Part shown: positions 44,326-53,114 of the stretch, piece by piece | Numbering within the stretch: the stretch's first letter is position 1 | How the letters are laid out: each line of letters opens with the position of its first letter | Assembly: GCA_905618945.1 (NCBI GenBank) | Contig: CAJQTF010000010.1 | Span: 32,276-96,275, forward strand | Origin: an uncultured Methylophilaceae bacterium | GTDB taxonomy: Bacteria > Pseudomonadota > Gammaproteobacteria > Burkholderiales > Methylophilaceae | Length of the DNA stretch: 64,000 nt | Reading direction: 5' to 3' | Made by a program: the position numbers and the translations under genes | Notes under the pieces: model-generated | What the model saw: only the letters and a program-made list of their open reading frames with translations | Told to the model about the DNA's origin: nothing | The model's database searches: none

Positions 44326-45541
44326 GTTGTAGTTTTCTAGCCATATTTGATAAAAAATGCATAGAAACTTGATGATCCTCTGCTAAAATTTTTCTCATTT
44401 GAGTATCAGAAACTATGATAATTCTAGCCCAGTCAGAAACTACTTCTGCCGTAGCAACTCTAGGTATTTTATTGAGTAAAGACAGTTCGCCGAAGTAGCT
44501 CCCTGCTCCGACAGTTTCTATTTGCCCGATTTTTTTTGTAATACTTATCTCACCTTCAATAATAAAAAATAGTCTTTGGTCGTTATCGCCCTCATTAAAG
44601 ATGACCTTATTTTTTTTAAATTTATGGCCAAATGATTGCATAAGATCATTTATAATTGGGTGTCGATGAATGTGTTTAATGATAAAAAGTTGCTTTAATA
44701 ATAATGTTTCTTTTTTATGCAATGCTGCTATAAGCTCAGCACCTATTAAGAGAGATGCAGTATTAAGATATAGCCATATTAATGAAATAAATAGACCCCT
44801 CATTCCCCCAAAAAAAGTTCCGTAGAAAGAGCTAGCATTAATAAAAAAATCAAAGAAGTAACTTAAAGAATACCAAGAAAGGCTAGTAAGAATAGCTCCC
44901 ATGATTAAATATTTCTTTTTAATTTTAATAGGGAAGTAAATATTAAAAAAAATCATTACAACTATAATCAACAGGATTAGTGATGTTATTGAGGAAAAAT
45001 ATATTTTTTTTACAATTGGAATATATTCGGCAAATATAGACGATGCTTGAAGTAAAAATATATCTACAAATATATATGTAAAAAATAAAAGCATAATAGT
45101 AATAACGGCAAATATATCTTTTATTTTATTTCTTAAAAAAGTATTTTTATTGGACAAGCTTAAAATATTGGCAAAGCCATTTCTAAGAGATGCTGTTAGG
45201 GGCGTAGCTGCTAAAAATAAAATCATAATCCAGACGGCTCCCCAGCTAGCTTTCGAAGAGGAAACTTTATAAACTTCATTCATAACCCTCTCATTTATCT
45301 CAGGAAGTAAATGAGAGGTTAAATTAGCTAGATGAGATAGGGCAAATGAAGAGCTAGTAAGCCACTGACTTAAAAAAAAGAATATAAGTAAAATTAAAGG
45401 AATAAGTGCGAATAAGGTAAAGAAAGAAATAGAAGCATTAAATGCTAAAAAATTATGCCTATGAAAACCGGAAAAAACTTCTTTAATAATAAAGTAGCTT
45501 ATTCCTTTGTAGTCAGAAAATTTTTTAAAAGTTTGCAGCAT
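44318..45541 (-). CDS. YihY/BrkB-type membrane protein fused to a cyclic-nucleotide-binding domain
   Basis: A 407-residue fusion. Residues about 20-275 are a six-helix YihY (formerly RNase BN) membrane protein with NFLAFNASISFFTLFALIPLILL at the start and GMRGLFISLIWLYLNTASLLIGAELIAAL at the end. Residues about 290-405 are a cNMP-binding domain: FKKNKVIFNEGDNDQRLFFIIEGEISI and GSYFGELSLLNKIPRVATAEV, including the FGELSLL phosphate-binding cassette and nearby Arg. This would let an internal nucleotide control the membrane part. The role is unknown. Confidence 0.82.
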   Translation of the reverse strand: MLQTFKKFSDYKGISYFIIKEVFSGFHRHNFLAFNASISFFTLFALIPLILLIFFFLSQWLTSSSFALSHLANLTSHLLPEINERVMNEVYKVSSSKASWGAVWIMILFLAATPLTASLRNGFANILSLSNKNTFLRNKIKDIFAVITIMLLFFTYIFVDIFLLQASSIFAEYIPIVKKIYFSSITSLILLIIVVMIFFNIYFPIKIKKKYLIMGAILTSLSWYSLSYFFDFFINASSFYGTFFGGMRGLFISLIWLYLNTASLLIGAELIAALHKKETLLLKQLFIIKHIHRHPIINDLMQSFGHKFKKNKVIFNEGDNDQRLFFIIEGEISITKKIGQIETVGAGSYFGELSLLNKIPRVATAEVVSDWARIIIVSDTQMRKILAEDHQVSMHFLSNMARKLQLS

Positions 45542-45554
45542 TTATAAATTTAAT

Positions 45555-46520
45555 TTAAGAAAGCGATTTAAATTTCTCTGTGGCACATATTAATGCGGAG
45601 AGTGTTCCATCCTCAGAGGCAGAATGTCCTGCATCAGGAATAATAATTAATTCGCTATGAGGTAATTGTTGCTTAACCTCATAAGCAGTTTTGGGTGGGC
45701 AAACCATATCATATCGACCTTGCACAATCTCAACAGGTATATTTTCTAATACTCTAATTTTTTTAAGAATATCATCCCCATCAATAAAGCAGAGATTATT
45801 GATATAATGAAGTTGCACCTTAGCCCTTGCTAATTCAGATTCGTAATTAATATCTTCATTATTGTCATTAAGATTAGATGCGGGAAGTAATTTTAAAATA
45901 CTCCCTTCAAAACTATTCCATGCGACAGCTGCTTTTTTGGCAATATCAAAATTACTCCCAAATACTAAATCAGTATATTCTTTCACAAGATTGTCCTTAT
46001 TAATATTGTCTTTATGACTAAGGAGTAATTCATGATTTTCAGGAAAAAATTGATCTACATCTTTTAAAAACCAATCAAGTTCTTTTTCTCGACTTAGGAA
46101 AACGCCCCGCAAAATTAATCCTATTAAACATTCTGGATATTTAATTCCATAAGCCAATGCTAATGAGCTACCCCATGAGCCACCAAATAAAATCCATTTC
46201 TCAATATTTAAATGTTTCCGAATGGTTTCAATATCGCTGACTAAATCTTCTGTAGTATTTTCTTTAGTTTCACCAAGAGGAGTACTTTTTCCACACCCTC
46301 TTTGGTCAAAAAGAATTATTCTGTAATGTTTTGGATTAAAGAAACGGCGCTGCTTAGAACCACAACCCCCACCGGGGCCACCATGTAAAAAAATTACAGG
46401 CTGACCGTTAGGGTTTCCTGATTCTTCTACATAAATATTATGTAAGCCCCCGCATGGAAGTTGGTATTCTTTATTAGGCTCAATTTCGGGAAATAGGCCA
46501 TAGATTTTTTCTTCTGACAT
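45555..46520 (-). CDS. pip: Proline iminopeptidase
   Basis: A 321-residue alpha/beta hydrolase that removes N-terminal proline from peptides. Seen are LHGGPGGGCGSKQRRFF near residue 45, FDQRGCGKSTP near residue 72, the nucleophile Ser in LFGGSWGSSLALAYG near residue 110, EIVQGRYDMVCPP with the likely acid, and the catalytic His in DAGHSASEDG near residue 302. Length is normal for the family (about 315-320). Minus-strand gene, 13 bases from the YihY gene; it faces the xoxF promoter region. Confidence 0.93.
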   Translation of the reverse strand: MSEEKIYGLFPEIEPNKEYQLPCGGLHNIYVEESGNPNGQPVIFLHGGPGGGCGSKQRRFFNPKHYRIILFDQRGCGKSTPLGETKENTTEDLVSDIETIRKHLNIEKWILFGGSWGSSLALAYGIKYPECLIGLILRGVFLSREKELDWFLKDVDQFFPENHELLLSHKDNINKDNLVKEYTDLVFGSNFDIAKKAAVAWNSFEGSILKLLPASNLNDNNEDINYESELARAKVQLHYINNLCFIDGDDILKKIRVLENIPVEIVQGRYDMVCPPKTAYEVKQQLPHSELIIIPDAGHSASEDGTLSALICATEKFKSLS

Positions 46521-46816
46521 TTTTAAATCGTTCCTTAGCTTTTAGTTTTTATACGTCATTTTAATAAGGTCTTATTCTATCAAAATTATTAACTCTAAAT
46601 TCAACTGGTTTTTGATAAGTAAAATTAATCATTAAATGTAAATAAATTGTAACAAAACTGTTGCAAAAGAAATTTGAGAGGTATAAAGTGTTTTTCAAGC
46701 ACTAGTTTATTTGGTGCTAAAAGTAAATAAATCACTTATGTTTAGTTATTTAATAAATGTAGGAGGAGTATTTACTTCTTTTTAAACCCTTAGTTAAAAC
46801 TATGGAGATTTATATA
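46521..46816 (+). promoter_or_regulatory. xoxF upstream region with long leader
   Basis: 296 bases without a gene between pip and xoxF. TTGCAA (46661-46666) and TAAAGT (46684-46689) with 17 bases between them form a candidate promoter, which would give a leader of about 120 bases. The leader holds a small hairpin, AGCAC (about 46699) with GTGCT (about 46715), and an AGGAGGAG stretch near 46761 too far from the start to serve xoxF. This could hold a regulatory structure for high or metal-controlled expression. Confidence 0.45.
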
Positions 46817-48694
46817 ATGAAATTGAATAAAATCAAACTAGCTCTTGGTTTTGTAACTGCTGCTACATTGGCTATGCCAATGGTTGCTTCAGCTGCAGCT
46901 GATCAAGAAAAAGCTATGAAAGATCCTGCAAATTGGGCTCACCCTCGTGGTCAGCATGATAACCAGGCTTACTCAAAATTAACACAAATCAATAAAGGTA
47001 ATGTAAAAAACCTTAAAGCAGCATGGACTCTTTCAACCGGTGTAAACCGTGGTCATGAAGGTTCTCCAGTTGTTGTTGGTAACATGCTTTATGTACATAC
47101 AGCATTTCCTAACAACGTTTATGCTTTAGATTTAAACAACAATCAAAAAGTTGTATGGTCTTACTTCCCTAAACAAGATCCTAGCGTTCAAGCAGTGTTA
47201 TGTTGCGATAACGTTAATCGTGGACTTGGTTATGGCGATGGTAAAATCTTCCTACAACAAAATGATGGTATGTTAGTAGCGCTTGACGCTAAAACTGGTG
47301 CTAAAGTTTGGGATGTAAGAAATACAGATCCTAAAGTTGGTGCTACAAATACTAACGCTCCTCATGTAATTAAAGACAAAATTCTAACAGGTTGTTCTGG
47401 TGCTGAATTTGGTGTTCGTTGCTTTATTGCTGCGTACAACATAGCTGACGGAAGCCTTGCTTGGAAAGCTATGTCTACTGGTTCAGATGCTGATGCTTTA
47501 ATTGGCGCTGACTTTAACAAAGATACACCACTTTATTCAGCTCTATCAGTTTACGAAGATGTAAACGGTGGGAATAAACAAGGTGGATCTTTCAAAAGAA
47601 TACCAAATGCACAACTTAAAGGTGGAACAACTGATCTAGGTCTTAAAACATGGTTGAAACCTCAAGCTGTGAAAGATGGTTGGCAACATGGTGGCGGCTC
47701 TACTTGGGGCTGGTGGCCATATGATGCAAAAACTAACCTAGTGTTTTACGGCACAGGTAATCCATCAGTTTGGAACCCAGACGTACGTCCAGGTGACAAC
47801 AAATGGTCTATGACTGTTTTTGCTCGTGATTTAGATACAGGTATGGCTCGTTGGGGCATGCAAATGACTCCACATGACGAATGGGATTATGACGGTATTA
47901 ACGAAGTTATCCTTTTTGACAAAGGTGGAAAAACATACGCATGGCATCATGACAGAAATGGTTTTGCTTACACTTGGGTTGCAGGTACTGGTACATTAGT
48001 TGCTGCTGAGAAAGTACATCCATTTGTTAATTGGGCTTCAGACATTGATCTGAAATCTGGTGTGCCTAACAAACTTGCTGAGCACTCTACTCATCAAGAT
48101 TACAATACTAAAGGTACATGTCCAGCTGCTCTTGGTACTAAAGACCAACAGCCTGCTGCATACTCACCTAAAACTGGTTTAGTTTACTCACCAATGAATC
48201 ACGTGTGTATGACTTATGAGCCAGTTGAATCTAAGTATGTTGCTGGTCAACCTTGGGTTGGTGCTACTTTAACTATGTTTGCTGGTCCTGATGGCGTAAT
48301 GGGTGGTTTTGCTGCTTATGATCCAATGACTAACAAAAAAGTTTGGTACAACAAAGAGAAATTCTCTGCTTGGGGTGGTGCTTTAACAACTGCTTCAGAC
48401 TTAGTTTTCTACGGTACTTTAGATCGTTGGTTCAAAGCTCTTGACGCGAAAAGCGGTAAAGAACTTTGGAAATTCCAAGTTGGTTCAGGTGTGATTGGTA
48501 ATGCATTCACATATGCAAACAAAGGTAAACAACACGTTGGTGTGCTTTCAGGCATCGGTGGTTGGGCTGGAGTTGCAATGAATCTTGGTCTTACAAATGA
48601 CACAGATGCACTTGGTGCAGCTGGTGGTTATAAAGAACTAACAAAATACAACGCTGCTCCTGGTGGCGGTGCATTAACAGTATTTAGCCTATAA
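46817..48694 (+). CDS. xoxF: Lanthanide-dependent methanol dehydrogenase XoxF
   Basis: Periplasmic PQQ enzyme that oxidises methanol (and possibly formaldehyde) and passes electrons to cytochrome XoxG. The 625 residues start with a signal peptide (to about 27, VASAA). The vicinal disulfide CC is at 129-130; metal ligands are Glu197 (GAEFG) and Asn315 (GTGNPS); the XoxF mark is DYD at 357-359, where MxaF has an uncharged residue in the second place. Asp359 is the extra lanthanide ligand. The frame extends to ATG 46802 but ATG 46817 follows GGAG at the right distance. Its codon choice (many T-ending Gly, Ala, Thr and Asn codons) suggests very high expression. A stretch near 235-265 may be a lineage-specific insertion. 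Confidence 0.96.
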   Translation: MKLNKIKLALGFVTAATLAMPMVASAAADQEKAMKDPANWAHPRGQHDNQAYSKLTQINKGNVKNLKAAWTLSTGVNRGHEGSPVVVGNMLYVHTAFPNNVYALDLNNNQKVVWSYFPKQDPSVQAVLCCDNVNRGLGYGDGKIFLQQNDGMLVALDAKTGAKVWDVRNTDPKVGATNTNAPHVIKDKILTGCSGAEFGVRCFIAAYNIADGSLAWKAMSTGSDADALIGADFNKDTPLYSALSVYEDVNGGNKQGGSFKRIPNAQLKGGTTDLGLKTWLKPQAVKDGWQHGGGSTWGWWPYDAKTNLVFYGTGNPSVWNPDVRPGDNKWSMTVFARDLDTGMARWGMQMTPHDEWDYDGINEVILFDKGGKTYAWHHDRNGFAYTWVAGTGTLVAAEKVHPFVNWASDIDLKSGVPNKLAEHSTHQDYNTKGTCPAALGTKDQQPAAYSPKTGLVYSPMNHVCMTYEPVESKYVAGQPWVGATLTMFAGPDGVMGGFAAYDPMTNKKVWYNKEKFSAWGGALTTASDLVFYGTLDRWFKALDAKSGKELWKFQVGSGVIGNAFTYANKGKQHVGVLSGIGGWAGVAMNLGLTNDTDALGAAGGYKELTKYNAAPGGGALTVFSL

Positions 48695-48737
48695 TTCCTT
48701 ACGGATTTGTAGAACTAATTACAGTTTAGTTAGTCTT

Positions 48738-48770
48738 AAAAACACCCTACTTCGGTAGGGTGTTTTTTTT
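48738..48770 (+). terminator. Strong terminator after xoxF
   Basis: AAAAACACCCTAC (48738-48750) pairs with GTAGGGTGTTTTT (48755-48767) around a TTCG tetraloop, followed by further T. It isolates xoxF from xoxJ, allowing much higher xoxF mRNA. Confidence 0.93.
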
Positions 48771-48883
48771 TGTACTTAATAAAGCTTTCTAATCTATAAA
48801 CATTATAGATTAGGGATTATCATTAGGGATATAGGAAAGATTTAAATGTATAATTACGCCAATTAATAATTGAAGGAAAAGTT

Positions 48884-49768
48884 ATGTTAAAAAATTTACT
48901 AAGCATGATGGTACTTATCACTTTGAGTATCTCGATTCAAGCTGCAGACGATATACCAGTTCAAGATGATATTGGAAAACCTGGGCAAGCGGCCCGAGTT
49001 CCAAAAGAAAATGAATTTAAAGTTTGTGCCGATCAAGACAATATGCCTTATTCAAACGCTGCAGGAGAAGGGTTTGAAAATAAAATTGCTGAATTAATAG
49101 CGGCTGATTTAGGTAAAGACCTTAGTTATCAATTTTGGCATGATCGATTTGGTTTTATAAGGAATACTTTAAAAGCATATCGATGCGATGTAATTATGGG
49201 AACAAATACTACATATGATGCTGTTAATACAACTAAACCTTATTATCGTGCAGGGCATGTGTGGATATATAGAAAAGATAGTGGATACAACATAAACGAT
49301 TGGAATTCACCAGATTTAAGAAAAGGAGTTATTGGTATAGTAGATAAGAGCCCAGTATCAGTTGCATTAGACGCAAATGACTTAATTGGAAACGCAAAGC
49401 CATATCGATTAATGCGTGATTTAACTAAATCGCCAGGCCAGTTAGTGGATCATGTAGTAAGTGGCGAGATTGATGTTGCGATTATGTGGGGCCCAATAGG
49501 GGGCTATTATGCAAAACAATCTAAAGAAGATTTGGTGGTTGTACTTATTCCAGAATATGCCGATGGCAACGAAGGATTAAGTGGTAAAACTTATTGGAAT
49601 ATTTCTGCTGGCGTAAGAAAAAAAGATGATGAACGTCGAGAAATGATTGATGCAGCTTTAGTGAGAAATAAGGACAAGATTAGAAAAATTATGGACGAGT
49701 TTGGCATCCCATACGCTGACCCTATATTTGCTGATCGATTAGATGGATACAAAAGACATAAAAATTAA
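48884..49768 (+). CDS. xoxJ: XoxJ-type periplasmic solute-binding protein
   Basis: A 294-residue periplasmic protein with a signal peptide (about residues 1-21). It has the quinoprotein-dehydrogenase-associated solute-binding fold: FKVCADQDNMPYSNAAGEGFENKIAELIA, FWHDRFGFIRNTLKAYRCDVIMGT, and DVAIMWGPIGGYYAKQS. XoxJ/MxaJ proteins are thought to help the dehydrogenase mature or load, and XoxJ is needed for XoxF function in other methylotrophs. Two Cys (residues about 48 and 105) may form a bond. It has its own promoter gap of 189 bases after the xoxF terminator. Confidence 0.92.
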   Translation: MLKNLLSMMVLITLSISIQAADDIPVQDDIGKPGQAARVPKENEFKVCADQDNMPYSNAAGEGFENKIAELIAADLGKDLSYQFWHDRFGFIRNTLKAYRCDVIMGTNTTYDAVNTTKPYYRAGHVWIYRKDSGYNINDWNSPDLRKGVIGIVDKSPVSVALDANDLIGNAKPYRLMRDLTKSPGQLVDHVVSGEIDVAIMWGPIGGYYAKQSKEDLVVVLIPEYADGNEGLSGKTYWNISAGVRKKDDERREMIDAALVRNKDKIRKIMDEFGIPYADPIFADRLDGYKRHKN

Positions 49769-49946
49769 TATAAATCACGCTAAAAGAGATGACATCGGTT
49801 TAAAAAATAAGTAAAATGTTTGATTGATTTAAGTTGAATATCAAACATTATTTAATACCTTTTTAAGGAAACTAATTACGTATTTATTGTCGAATTGATT
49901 GGACACCCAATCAGTCTTATTTTAAATAAATAAACTTGGAGAAATC

Positions 49947-50468
49947 ATGGTAACTAGAAAAATTATAATATCAGCTCTATTGGCTAGCATAATTGGCTTT
50001 GGTGTTGCAGCACAAGCAGAACAAAAGTTCCAAAAAACAACAGATGGTACTGAATTTAAATTTACAGACCCAAAAGGCTTTGGTGATACCAAGAAAAAAG
50101 ACAATGTAAAGACTAAAGCTGAAATAGAGTTTCTAAAGACAGGTAAGAATATTTATGTAGGAGATGCTGCAGCAGAAAAACGCGGCAAAAAAAGATTTGG
50201 TTATTGGTCATGTACTCAATGTCATGGCCCAACAGCAAAAGGTCAAGTTGGCCCTGGGTTAGTTGGTCCTACTTTCCGGTATCCTAAAAATGCTACAAAT
50301 AAAGGCATGATAGAGACTTTATGGTACGGAACAAATGGTGGAATGGGCGGTAAAGGTTATGGCGTCATGGCTGCAGATGACGGGATGACTTTAGACGAAC
50401 TATTAAAAACGATTGCTTGGGTAAGAACTAATGGTAAAGGAATTACTGGAAACGAGAACGTTAAATAG
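49947..50468 (+). CDS. xoxG: XoxG-type cytochrome c, electron acceptor of XoxF
   Basis: A 173-residue periplasmic c-type cytochrome with a signal peptide (about residues 1-24, GVAAQAEQ) and one haem site, Cys89-x-x-Cys92-His93 (CTQCHGP). A later Met-containing stretch (GMGGKGYGVMAADDGMT) offers the sixth haem ligand. Size and place, two genes after xoxF, match XoxG, the direct electron acceptor. An AGGAG-like TTGGAG site precedes ATG 49947. A 178-base gap separates it from xoxJ, so it may have its own promoter. A strong terminator follows. Confidence 0.92.
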   Translation: MVTRKIIISALLASIIGFGVAAQAEQKFQKTTDGTEFKFTDPKGFGDTKKKDNVKTKAEIEFLKTGKNIYVGDAAAEKRGKKRFGYWSCTQCHGPTAKGQVGPGLVGPTFRYPKNATNKGMIETLWYGTNGGMGGKGYGVMAADDGMTLDELLKTIAWVRTNGKGITGNENVK

Positions 50469-50490
50469 TTACAAATCTGCAATATAAATA

Positions 50491-50528
50491 AAAAAAGACT
50501 GAGGTATAATGCCTCAGTCTTTTTTTTA
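50491..50528 (+). terminator. Strong terminator after xoxG
   Basis: AAAAAAGACTGAGG (50491-50504) and CCTCAGTCTTTTTT (50512-50525) pair fully around the loop TATAATG and are followed by more T. It closes the xox region. Confidence 0.94.
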
Positions 50529-50571
50529 ATCTGTAAATCCCAAATTTAATTAATTCGAGCATAATAATAAA

Positions 50572-51927
50572 ATGAGTGTAGAAAAAAATAAAAAAGTACA
50601 TGAAATATTGATAGTTGGTGGCGGTGCCGGAGGTTTAGAGCTAGCAACTAAGTTAGGAAATAGCCTTGGTAGAAAGCGGAAAGCAATCATTACTTTAGTG
50701 GACTCTAAAAAAACTCATGTGTGGAAACCTTTACTTCATGAGATTGCAGCTGGTAGTTTAAATCCAGAAAAAGATGAGCTTGATTATCTAGCACAAGCCC
50801 ATTGGCATAATTTTAAATTTAGACTTGGAAGAATGATTGGCCTTGATCGAAGTAATAAAGAAATTATTTTAGAATCTTTTAAGGATGACGAAGGTGCTGA
50901 AATTATTCCAAATCGCAAATTTCATTACGACACCCTCATTATTTCTGTAGGAAGTACGATTAATGATTTTGGAATTAAAGGGGCTGCCCAAAATGCCATA
51001 GCTCTTGATACTCAAGACCAAGCTGAACGCTTTCACCAGAGACTTCACAATGCAATTTTAAAAGCACAAACTCAATCATCTGATGATTTTGGATTCCCAT
51101 TGAAAGAGCCTGAGCAATTAGAGGTAGTTATTGTAGGCGCTGGCGCAACAGGAGTGGAATTAGCAGCTGAGCTTCATAAGGCAACTAGAGAGATGACAGC
51201 CTATGGATTAGATAATATTAATCCTGATAGAGATATTAAAATTTCTTTGATCGAAGCAAGTGATAGATTACTTCCTGCCCTTCCTAAGAGAATGAGCTAT
51301 TCAGTAGAAAATGAGCTTAAGAAGTTAAATGTTAACTTATATCTCGGCGAGAAAGTTACAGAGGTGACAAATAAAGGGATAAAAACAGATACTGGGCGTT
51401 ATATATCTTCTAAGTTAGTAGTGTGGGCTGCTGGGATTAAAGCTCCTGCATTTTTAGCCAACATTTCTGGTTTAAAGACTAATAAACTCAATCAGTTAGA
51501 GGTGTTTTCAACACTCCAAACGACTGAAGATTCTAATATTTTTGCATTTGGGGACTGTGCAGCCTGCCCAATTAAGCCTGGATCTTCCGAGTTAGTGCCT
51601 CCAAGAGCACAGTCTGCTCATCAACAAGCATCCTTATTATATAAAAGTATGAAAAAAGTAATAACAGGTAAAGATAATTCATTGCCTCAGTATAGCTATA
51701 AGGATTATGGATCGTTAGTTAATTTAGGCCGTTATACAACGGTTGGAAACTTAATGGGATCTTTAATGGGAGGCGCTATGTTTATTGAAGGTTTAGTTGC
51801 TCGCCTAATGTATTTAATGTTGTACCAAATGCACCTAATGGCGCTTCATGGGATTATGAGTGTTATTTTTAGATTACTAGCTAAAGGAATAACTAGAAGA
51901 TTTGAAACACATGTTAAGCTTCATTAA
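50572..51927 (+). CDS. ndh: Type II NADH dehydrogenase
   Basis: A 451-residue flavoprotein that passes electrons from NADH to quinone without proton pumping. It has two dinucleotide folds: FAD site ILIVGGGAGGLELATKLG near residue 14 and NADH site VVIVGAGATGVELAAEL near residue 188. Further motifs are WAAGIKAPAFLA and FAFGDCAACP, and the C-terminal amphipathic/hydrophobic anchor (about 395-430). It would re-oxidise NADH from formate oxidation. Whether a proton-pumping complex I exists cannot be seen. Its stop overlaps the LplT-like gene by 4 bases. Confidence 0.94.
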   Translation: MSVEKNKKVHEILIVGGGAGGLELATKLGNSLGRKRKAIITLVDSKKTHVWKPLLHEIAAGSLNPEKDELDYLAQAHWHNFKFRLGRMIGLDRSNKEIILESFKDDEGAEIIPNRKFHYDTLIISVGSTINDFGIKGAAQNAIALDTQDQAERFHQRLHNAILKAQTQSSDDFGFPLKEPEQLEVVIVGAGATGVELAAELHKATREMTAYGLDNINPDRDIKISLIEASDRLLPALPKRMSYSVENELKKLNVNLYLGEKVTEVTNKGIKTDTGRYISSKLVVWAAGIKAPAFLANISGLKTNKLNQLEVFSTLQTTEDSNIFAFGDCAACPIKPGSSELVPPRAQSAHQQASLLYKSMKKVITGKDNSLPQYSYKDYGSLVNLGRYTTVGNLMGSLMGGAMFIEGLVARLMYLMLYQMHLMALHGIMSVIFRLLAKGITRRFETHVKLH

Positions 51928-53114
51928 TCATTTGCTTTAGCATAATAAAGACTAGCTACAGTCATTGAAAGTAAAACAAAAAAGCCAAAGATAAACATGA
52001 TTCCATTGATTGGAATATTGCTTTTAACCATCAAGGTATACGTGCCGCTTAATATAAGAATCCCTAGGTTTTCATTAAAATTTTGAACTGCTATTGAATG
52101 TCCTGCTCCAATTAATAAATGTCCTCGATGTTGAAGTAGTGCATTTAGTGGAACAATTAGTAAGCCACTAAAGATACCTACAAGAGTTAAAACAATAACT
52201 GCTGATTGCCAAGTTGTGATAAAAAACATTGAACATACTAGTCCGCCCATAATTATTCCAACAGGCAATATTTTTGTAGAATCTTTCATTTTAATGAAAA
52301 ATGCTGCAATTATTGCCCCTATCGCAACACCAAATGCCACACTTGCTGATAATGTTGTTGATTTATCTAAACCATAACCTAGCGCATAAGCAGCCCATCC
52401 AATAATTACAAGTCTTAGCGTTGCCCCAGCCCCCCAGAATAAAGTTGTAATTGTTAAAGAAAGTTGCCCTAATGGATCACTCCATAATTTTTTATATGAA
52501 TGTAAGAAATCTTTTATTAAAGACCATGGATCATTCTTCTTTAGCTTATGATTGGTGGGGACATTAGGCATGTATTTATTAAAAATAGCTGCTATTAAAT
52601 AAAGAATACTGATAGTAATTATTGCCGAATCTACATCGTATACTGCAATAACACCTCCAAATATCGCACCTAAAATAATTGCAGCTACGGTTGAACCTTC
52701 GACCCAACCATTAGCAGCTACCAAAGATTTATCAGGAAGTATTTCGGTTAGAATCCCATATTTAGCTGGGGAATAAGCTGCGGCCCCTATACCAACAATA
52801 CCATAGGCATATAGTGGAGGCATTCCAAATAACATTGCTAAACAACCAATCAATTTAATACCATTAGAAATAAACATAACTTGTCTTTTTGGCCATGCAT
52901 CTGCAAAAGCTCCAACAAAAGGGGCGAGTACAATATACGAAAATACAAAAAATTGAAGTAGAAGAGGTTGGTGCCAAGTTGGTGCATCAAGTTTGGTTAG
53001 CAATGCGATTGCTGCAAACAGAAGGGCATTGTCTGCTAGCGCCGAAAGAAATTGAGCTGATAAGAAAAAATAAAAACCTTTGGTATGGATTTGGTTAGAG
53101 GATTTCAGTTGCAT
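51924..53114 (-). CDS. LplT-like MFS transporter
   Basis: A 396-residue major facilitator with about twelve helices. It matches the lysophospholipid transporter LplT group through FYFFLSAQFLSALADNALLFAAIALLT, APFVGAFADAWPKRQVMFISN and AYSPAKYGILTEILPD. In E. coli LplT works with the acyltransferase Aas; no acyltransferase is adjacent here. Alternative substrates cannot be excluded. Its start overlaps the phoH-like gene by 20 bases on the same strand. Confidence 0.85.
   Translation of the reverse strand: MQLKSSNQIHTKGFYFFLSAQFLSALADNALLFAAIALLTKLDAPTWHQPLLLQFFVFSYIVLAPFVGAFADAWPKRQVMFISNGIKLIGCLAMLFGMPPLYAYGIVGIGAAAYSPAKYGILTEILPDKSLVAANGWVEGSTVAAIILGAIFGGVIAVYDVDSAIITISILYLIAAIFNKYMPNVPTNHKLKKNDPWSLIKDFLHSYKKLWSDPLGQLSLTITTLFWGAGATLRLVIIGWAAYALGYGLDKSTTLSASVAFGVAIGAIIAAFFIKMKDSTKILPVGIIMGGLVCSMFFITTWQSAVIVLTLVGIFSGLLIVPLNALLQHRGHLLIGAGHSIAVQNFNENLGILILSGTYTLMVKSNIPINGIMFIFGFFVLLSMTVASLYYAKAND

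Noticed and set aside
46738..46785. Sixteen-codon leader frame before xoxF
   Set aside because: No ribosome site was seen for it and no conserved feature; kept only as part of the leader observation.
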